Shown in pieces: positions 58,925 through 64,000 of a stretch of 64,000 bases of DNA (position 1 is the first letter of the stretch; each line of letters begins with the position of its first letter). The position numbers and the translations under genes are program-made. The DNA comes from UBA57 sp963577725 (GTDB lineage: Archaea; Thermoproteota; Nitrososphaeria; Nitrososphaerales; UBA57): NCBI GenBank assembly GCA_047517285.1, contig JAKZTE010000010.1:1-64000 (forward strand). Reading direction: 5' to 3'. The notes under the pieces are model-generated. The model was not told the DNA's origin, did no database searches, and worked only from the letters and a program-made list of their open reading frames with translations.

Positions 58925-60483
58925 TTATTTAATATCTCTTCTAACTCTGAATATACGAGACTTGACTCGCAATCTATCACTTTCTCTGGTTTTAATTCCC
59001 TCACAATAAAGTCAATTACTCCTTGATCCAGTCTTTTATCTTTCATAAATATAATCGATTCTGGGTTCAATACATTGAATTGATTTCTTATTGTAGAAAC
59101 TAATTCATCTCTTACAAGTGTGTCCTTTCTAATTTCCATTGAACTTTCTATATGCGAAATTGGATAAATATCGGTAATTTGATATGGCACAAATCCTATT
59201 GGCGAAATTATATAGCCTATTATGTAGTCTGCTTGATTATTCTCTAACAATTTCTTTAATTTATTATTATAAAGTAATGGTTTATTTTTCGTCACAGGAA
59301 TAATAATTATTTTCTGCCTCTCAAATTTCTTGAAAAATTCTATGATTCTATTCTGATAATTTCTTAATTCTGGCCTTCTATTGTCTGGAAATGATGAAAG
59401 AAACATCCCTTTCGATTTGAACCTCTTCTGAAAAGTCGTTATCTCGTCTATATTATTTGAGATATATACAAATGCATCCCACATTTTTGGGTGTGATCTT
59501 GAACGCATACCTACATATTCCCATAATCTTCCTTCTCTAATTGCCTGTCTAGTGGATACTATCTCTTTCCACAATAACCATAAATTATGCGTACCAATTG
59601 CTTTGATTCTTTCAAGATGTTCCAATTGCCTCATTTCTCTTACTGAATATTTATTACATGTTTCACAAATACATGGAAGATATTCTAATTCATCTATATT
59701 CCGTGTTCCGTTTTCTGTCATGTATCTTCCATGTTTTGCATATAGTATGTATGATGCAGAATCAAATGTATCACATCCTAAAGCTACTGCCATGGAAAGT
59801 GGAAGTGGATGGCCCAACCCAAACAAATGAAGTGCTTTATCTACTGGAATATTTTTCTTTGCTGTTATGATCATCTTTGCCAATAATGTGTAATCATAAT
59901 TCTCCATAATCTCTGTTGGACTTCCTAATGCATACATATCGAAATTCATCTTTGACAATTGTTTGGCAGAAAATTCAACTAAATCTAAAAATTTACCTCC
60001 TTGGATTGGACCCATCCATATTGATTTATGTTCTATATTTTTAAGAGTAATTTCACACGATTGCAATGTTTTGGACACGCTGTCTCTGGCTGTTTCCCAA
60101 TTATCTGCTAAACTTGTTGGTTTATCTAATACATTGCAGAAATCTGAATCAATACCTTCCTGAAATCTTGCTATTTCTATCTCTCCTACGTCTACTTTTC
60201 CATATTCTAATACTTGATATCCTCCTGAATCTGTCATAATTGGTCCTTCAAACTCAACAATCTTGTGAATGTTCTTCTTTATTGCTTCTTCACCATATTT
60301 CTGCCACGTAATATACGAATTTGTCATTACAGCTTCAAATCCCATTCTTTTGATTAAACTCGTTTCAATTACCTGATTTGCTGGGTGCAATACTGGCAAT
60401 AACGCAGGAGTCTGCAAGTTCCCATTCTTTGTATGTAGTTTACCTATTCTGGCAGCTAGATCAGTTGATTTAATTTCAAACAT
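58915..60483 (-). CDS. tgtA: archaeosine tRNA-guanine transglycosylase
   Basis: Exchanges G15 of tRNA for preQ0 on the way to archaeosine. IMTDSGGYQVLEYGK holds the catalytic Asp region; the zinc site is LPCICETCNKYSVREMRQLEHLERI; HLFGLGHPLPLSMAVALGCD is the substrate region. 522 residues: TIM barrel (1 to about 340) plus an additional C-terminal domain; a full PUA domain is not obvious. No queC/queE-type neighbours in the window. Confidence 0.93.
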   Translation of the reverse strand: MFEIKSTDLAARIGKLHTKNGNLQTPALLPVLHPANQVIETSLIKRMGFEAVMTNSYITWQKYGEEAIKKNIHKIVEFEGPIMTDSGGYQVLEYGKVDVGEIEIARFQEGIDSDFCNVLDKPTSLADNWETARDSVSKTLQSCEITLKNIEHKSIWMGPIQGGKFLDLVEFSAKQLSKMNFDMYALGSPTEIMENYDYTLLAKMIITAKKNIPVDKALHLFGLGHPLPLSMAVALGCDTFDSASYILYAKHGRYMTENGTRNIDELEYLPCICETCNKYSVREMRQLEHLERIKAIGTHNLWLLWKEIVSTRQAIREGRLWEYVGMRSRSHPKMWDAFVYISNNIDEITTFQKRFKSKGMFLSSFPDNRRPELRNYQNRIIEFFKKFERQKIIIIPVTKNKPLLYNNKLKKLLENNQADYIIGYIISPIGFVPYQITDIYPISHIESSMEIRKDTLVRDELVSTIRNQFNVLNPESIIFMKDKRLDQGVIDFIVRELKPEKVIDCESSLVYSELEEILNNQE

Positions 60484-60566
60484 TCCTAATTTCTTTCTAT
60501 TGATGTCTTATTTTTACTTTTAATATCCAATAAAATATTTAATTATTATCTGTTTGGTTCTTAATT

Positions 60567-60863
60567 ATGAGCAATAATCAAAATCGAGACATCCCTGACG
60601 AAACTGAATACAACATGCTTGTATCTAAGGCAAAAGGTCCCGAAGAGGTAATTTTTGAATTAGAAGACGGTTCCATAATTAAAATTCGTGTTAATATTGA
60701 TAGGGCTGGAGTATCTACAGATGGCTCTAAACATTATAATGTACAAGCTTCAATGTCAGTAAATGTTATTCCTCCTGATCGAAAATATAAATTAACTAAA
60801 CCTGGCGTAAAATCTGACAAGTCTGTCTCTGATAAATCTGTCATGTCAAAACCATACAAGTAG
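60567..60863 (+). CDS. conserved hypothetical protein
   Basis: A 98-residue hydrophilic protein. The middle (EEVIFELEDGSIIKIRVNID, then YNVQASMSVNVIPPDRKY) looks beta-rich; the tail is Lys/Ser rich (SDKSVSDKSVMSKPYK). No family recognised; small proteins with a V/I-rich sandwich of this kind are common in Nitrososphaerota. TATA-like AATATTTAATTA lies at about 60534-60545, so it has its own promoter. Confidence 0.6.
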   Translation: MSNNQNRDIPDETEYNMLVSKAKGPEEVIFELEDGSIIKIRVNIDRAGVSTDGSKHYNVQASMSVNVIPPDRKYKLTKPGVKSDKSVSDKSVMSKPYK

Positions 60864-60880
60864 TATTGCTTAATTCATAA

Positions 60881-62284
60881 TTATTCTTGATTACGTTTTA
60901 TTCTAGTTCCTTTTTCAGTATCTTCTACAACATATCCTCTTTTTAATAATTCATCTCTGATCTTATCTGATTTATTCCAGTCTTTCTTTTCTCTTGCTCC
61001 GTCTCTTTCTCTTATCAGCTGTTTTATCTCATCATCTAATTTTATTGTTTCATTAGACAATATTCCTAATATGCTATTTATTTTCTTAAAATAATCTAAA
61101 ATCTCCGATTTATTCTCTTCTAACACTTCATTATCGTCTAAATATTTGTTTAGATCCCTTACAAATCTGAATACTGATGCTAAAGCAACAGGCATATCCA
61201 AATCATCATCCATGGCATCTTCAAAGGAATCTATAGATTCTTTAGTGATTTTTGATAAAATATCATTACATCCTGTTTCTGTTCCAAGTGATTTGACTTT
61301 CGAGTACGACTCTTGTATTCTGTCAATATTTTCTTTTGCTTGTTTTATTCCATCAAAAGTAAAATTCAGTTGTGACCTGTAATGTGAAGCAATTAACAAG
61401 AATCGAATATGATTTGCATCATGTCCTTTCTCTAATAAATCTCTTAACGTAAAGAAATTACCTTCTGACTTTGACATCTTTTTACCTTCAACTATCAGGT
61501 GTTCTGCATGAATCCAATACCCCACAAATTGTTTCTTTGTAACTGCCTCTGTCTGCGCTATCTCATTCTCATGATGCGGAAATATTAAATCCACTCCACC
61601 TGCATGAATATCAATTTCATTACCGAGTATCTTTGTTGACATTACTGAACATTCAATGTGCCATCCTGGCCTTCCTTTTCCTAATTTTCCTTCCCAATAC
61701 ACATCTCCATCATCATTATCCCATGATTTCCACAATGCAAAGTCTTGCGCATTGTCTTTTGTATATTCATCTTCATTCAATCTAGTTTTGTTCCTTGATT
61801 CGTTAATTTCTAATCCTGATAATCTTCCATAATCTGTAAATTTATTAATCGAAAAATAATACGATCCTTCACTTTCATAACAATAGCCTTCATTTTGTAA
61901 TTTTATTATGTGATTTTCTATGTCTTGAATATATTCTGTTGCTCGAGGATATAGCGACGCTTCTCTTATATTCAAACTCTTCAAATCCCTGAAGAATTCA
62001 TCTGTGAACTTTTCTGTATAGTCTTTTAATGTTGTGTTGTATTTTCTTGACGAACTTATGGTTTTATCGTCTACATCAGTTATGTTCATAATAAATTTTA
62101 TTTCATATCCTTTGTATTCCAAATATCTTGTTAATATATCTTCAAATAGAAATGTTCTGAGATTTCCAATATGTGCATAATCGTATACTGTTGGCCCACA
62201 ACAATATACTGTTACTATATTGCCATTTTTTGGCCTAAATACCTCTTTAGTCTTTCCTAACGAATTAAATAATCTTAATTCCAT
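60881..62284 (-). CDS. cysS: cysteinyl-tRNA synthetase
   Basis: Class I synthetase. The zinc/active Cys in YCCGPTVYDYAHIGNLRTF (HIGN version of HIGH), WHIECSVMSTKILG, HENEIAQTEA and KMSKSEGNF (KMSKS). 467 residues from ATG 62284. This ATG lies about 27 bases after TATATAAAT (minus strand, 62308-62318); the longer open frame to 62320 would begin inside the TATA. C-terminal helical domain intact. Confidence 0.97.
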   Translation of the reverse strand: MELRLFNSLGKTKEVFRPKNGNIVTVYCCGPTVYDYAHIGNLRTFLFEDILTRYLEYKGYEIKFIMNITDVDDKTISSSRKYNTTLKDYTEKFTDEFFRDLKSLNIREASLYPRATEYIQDIENHIIKLQNEGYCYESEGSYYFSINKFTDYGRLSGLEINESRNKTRLNEDEYTKDNAQDFALWKSWDNDDGDVYWEGKLGKGRPGWHIECSVMSTKILGNEIDIHAGGVDLIFPHHENEIAQTEAVTKKQFVGYWIHAEHLIVEGKKMSKSEGNFFTLRDLLEKGHDANHIRFLLIASHYRSQLNFTFDGIKQAKENIDRIQESYSKVKSLGTETGCNDILSKITKESIDSFEDAMDDDLDMPVALASVFRFVRDLNKYLDDNEVLEENKSEILDYFKKINSILGILSNETIKLDDEIKQLIRERDGAREKKDWNKSDKIRDELLKRGYVVEDTEKGTRIKRNQE

Positions 62285-62307
62285 TATCTGTGTATCTGCA
62301 AAAGTGA

Positions 62308-62318
62308 TATTTATATAC
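62308..62318 (-). promoter_or_regulatory. TATA box of cysS
   Basis: On the minus strand this reads GTATATAAATA, centred about 28 bases before the ATG at 62284, a clear leaderless promoter that decides the start. Confidence 0.6.
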
Positions 62319-62440
62319 AAATCACCCTCATCATAATTTGAGTGTAATATGAAACAATGTACAAGTTACCGTTACTGGTTTTTCTCATATTCCTAGTTCG
62401 CACTCTAATCTAATTGTCTATTTTTGGTGTGTCATGTGTG

Positions 62441-63202
62441 ATGAATAATCTTAATCGTAATGGAAAAATCCTTGCAGTTACCCTAGACCACGGTCTGACC
62501 ATTGGACCTGTACCTGGTTTAATAAATATGAATGAAACAGTTGATGCAATTCAGAAAGGAGGGGCTTCTGCAGTAGTTGCTCATAAAGGCATCTTCAAAA
62601 TTCTTGATTCACCACTTAATATCGGTAAAATAGTTCATTTATCTGCAAGTACTAGTCTTTCTGTTTTTCCTGACGATAAAGTAATTGTAGGAAGCCCAGA
62701 ATTATCACAAGAAAATGGCGCTGATGCAATTTCTATTCATGTTAATATCGGTTCTAGTCACGATCGCAATATGCTTGAAGATCTAGGATTGATTGCCGAC
62801 GCATGTACCGAATTAAATCTGCCACTTCTTGCTATGATGTATCCTAGAGGTGAAAATATTCCAAATCCGTTTGACTCAAAAGTTGTCGCACATGTTGCAC
62901 GTATTGGCGCGGAATTGGGTGCAGATATTGTTAAAACTCTATACACTGGCGATTCAGATAGTTTTCGCTCTGTGGTTGACGGATGCCCAGTTCCTGTTGT
63001 AATTGCCGGCGGCCCACAAGTTAGTACTGATAAAGAATTACTCGATATGGTAAAAGGAGCAATCGACGCTGGCGCCGCAGGAATCTCTATGGGTAGAAAT
63101 ATCTTTCAACATTCTAACCCTGAAAAGATTACTAAAGCTATTTCTAATATCATTTTTGATAATGGTTCTGTAGAATCTGCTATGGAGGTTTTGTCGAATT
63201 GA
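62441..63202 (+). CDS. 2-amino-3,7-dideoxy-D-threo-hept-6-ulosonate synthase (archaeal shikimate pathway step 1)
   Basis: Class I aldolase-like TIM-barrel enzyme. VTLDHGLTIGPVPGLINMN, SAVVAHKGIFK, LAMMYPRGENI, the Schiff-base Lys in GADIVKTLYTGD, and GGPQVSTDKELLDMV fit this branch of the FbaB/DeoC-like family. ATG 62441; TTG 62414 is a possible longer start. The overlapping DHQ synthase II gene confirms the shikimate role rather than glycolytic aldolase. 253 residues. Confidence 0.88.
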   Translation: MNNLNRNGKILAVTLDHGLTIGPVPGLINMNETVDAIQKGGASAVVAHKGIFKILDSPLNIGKIVHLSASTSLSVFPDDKVIVGSPELSQENGADAISIHVNIGSSHDRNMLEDLGLIADACTELNLPLLAMMYPRGENIPNPFDSKVVAHVARIGAELGADIVKTLYTGDSDSFRSVVDGCPVPVVIAGGPQVSTDKELLDMVKGAIDAGAAGISMGRNIFQHSNPEKITKAISNIIFDNGSVESAMEVLSN

Positions 63203-64000
63203 CCAAAAAACCACGTACTATAATCGTAGAACCTATAATTCCTAAAGCAGAATTGGATGATTTCAGTCAGTTGCTCTTTGAATCTGGAATAAAAAGCCTA
63301 TTCTTGCCTGACCTGGACAATTCTGATGATTTCTCTAAATTTGAAACCTATTCGTTCTCTGAACATGCCGATGTTAAGGTTGTCGACTCTAAAACATTGA
63401 GCGAATCTGAACCTGATAAGAGGTTTTCTTATTTCGCTACTCTGAACGACAATTCTAATCTTGATGAAATCGTTAATGCTGCCAAAAATAATGCAGAATC
63501 TGTAATCATTGAATTTGAAGAAAATACCGAATGGAAGATTATTCCACTGGAGAATCTCATTGCTGAATTACACGGCTTGAAAACTAAGATCTTTACTGTA
63601 ATAAACGATCCGTCAGAAATTAAGATGATGTTTACTATCTTGGAACTTGGAGTTGACGGCGTCTTACTACGCACTTCAAACCTAGAAGATGTAAATAAGT
63701 TGAATTCTGAACTGAACGAACTTTCTAAAATTGATTTATCTGTTGCTGAAATTATTGAAATTAAGGAAGTTGGTATGGGAGAACGCGCATGCGTTGATAC
63801 AGCTTCCATGTTGAGTCAGGGAGAAGGATTGTTGGTTGGCAATCAAGCAAATTTTATGTTCCTCATGCATAATGAATCAGCAGGTTCAGGGTTTACTTCT
63901 CCTAGACCATTTCGTGTAAATGCAGGTGCTGTGCAGTGCTATACATTATTGCCTGACAATCGTACTAAATATCTATCTGAACTAGAAAGCGGCACTGAAG
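63199..64000 (+). CDS. 3-dehydroquinate synthase II (archaeal AroB'), partial
   Basis: Second step of the archaeal shikimate route: oxidative deamination and cyclisation to 3-dehydroquinate. The window ends after 267 codons. LELGVDGVLLRTSNLEDV, KEVGMGERACVDTASMLSQG, EGLLVGNQANFMFLMHNES and SPRPFRVNAGAVQCY are family signatures. TTG 63199 overlaps the previous stop (TTGA) and has GGAGG at 63184-63188, ten bases upstream. Translationally coupled to the aldolase. Confidence 0.93.
   Translation, partial: MTKKPRTIIVEPIIPKAELDDFSQLLFESGIKSLFLPDLDNSDDFSKFETYSFSEHADVKVVDSKTLSESEPDKRFSYFATLNDNSNLDEIVNAAKNNAESVIIEFEENTEWKIIPLENLIAELHGLKTKIFTVINDPSEIKMMFTILELGVDGVLLRTSNLEDVNKLNSELNELSKIDLSVAEIIEIKEVGMGERACVDTASMLSQGEGLLVGNQANFMFLMHNESAGSGFTSPRPFRVNAGAVQCYTLLPDNRTKYLSELESGTE

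Noticed and set aside
1..64000. CRISPR arrays, insertion sequences, prophage or integrase genes
   Set aside because: No regularly spaced repeats, transposase or recombinase motifs, or terminal inverted repeats were seen; the tRNA cluster has no adjacent integrase or duplicated tRNA end.
1..64000. Ammonia-oxidation (amo) genes supporting a typical ammonia-oxidising archaeon
   Set aside because: None are present, but absence in 64 kb does not show absence in the genome.

Overview
This window is from an archaeal chromosome and is AT-rich and very densely coded. Archaeal information-processing genes are everywhere: TFB, aIF1, aIF1A, aIF2 beta, RIO1 kinase, a Krr1/Dim2-like KH protein, topoisomerase VI A and B, archaeosine transglycosylase, an aCPSF-type nuclease, an A-type ATP synthase, archaeal-type ProRS and Elp3. 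Two PQQ-type dehydrogenase paralogues, a membrane-anchored blue copper protein, class II ribonucleotide reductase and several intron-bearing tRNAs suggest a marine Nitrososphaerota (Thaumarchaeota) relative. The PQQ enzymes and the DAP lysine operon fit the heterotrophic marine lineages better than typical ammonia oxidisers. That placement is inference; the window holds no rRNA and no amo genes.

Layout. 1-5.6 kb: two secreted PQQ/beta-propeller dehydrogenases around elp3 and a coiled-coil membrane protein. 5.7-13.5 kb: A-ATPase genes in three blocks (F; E; A-B-D-small ORF-K), interrupted by opposite-strand genes for an Mrp ATPase, an ECF S-like protein and a cupredoxin. 13.5-20 kb: divergent pyrI/pyrB, class II RNR (nrdJ), and a probable nucleotide-sensing regulator built from a winged helix, an ATP cone and a NrdD-like body without a glycyl-radical site. 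20-23.7 kb: four tRNA genes (three with introns), a Vgb-like propeller protein and a decayed myo-inositol-1-phosphate synthase gene. 23.7-28 kb: lysine operon dapA-dapB-lysA-dapL. 28-33 kb: ferredoxin, MIP18-like protein, site-2 protease, and the methyl-cycle/adenine-salvage set apt-mtnP-ahcY. 33-42.4 kb: translation factors, RIO1, KH protein, Top6BA, then uppP, proS and TFB. 42-45 kb: dCMP deaminase, aIF1, a membrane protein/winged-helix pair and endonuclease IV. 45-53.3 kb: purine operon purS-Q-L-F-D-E-C-M. 53.4-58.2 kb: cysteine synthase, sufC-sufS-sufU, aCPSF-like nuclease. 58.2-64 kb: PAC2 protein, tgtA, cysS, and the first two genes of the archaeal shikimate route.

Organisation. Many genes have a TATA-like box about 25 bases before the start codon, as expected of leaderless transcripts, whereas internal operon genes often have a clear GGAGG/GGTGA ribosome-binding site, sometimes with a TTG start. 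Convergent neighbours are separated by -10 to +17 bases in all twelve protein-coding cases, so there is almost no room for terminators. The most interesting items for follow-up are the NrdD-like regulator beside nrdJ, the tRNA with two introns (one in the D arm), the T-loop intron in tRNA-Asn, the 41-codon gene inside the ATPase operon, and the inositol-phosphate synthase pseudogene.
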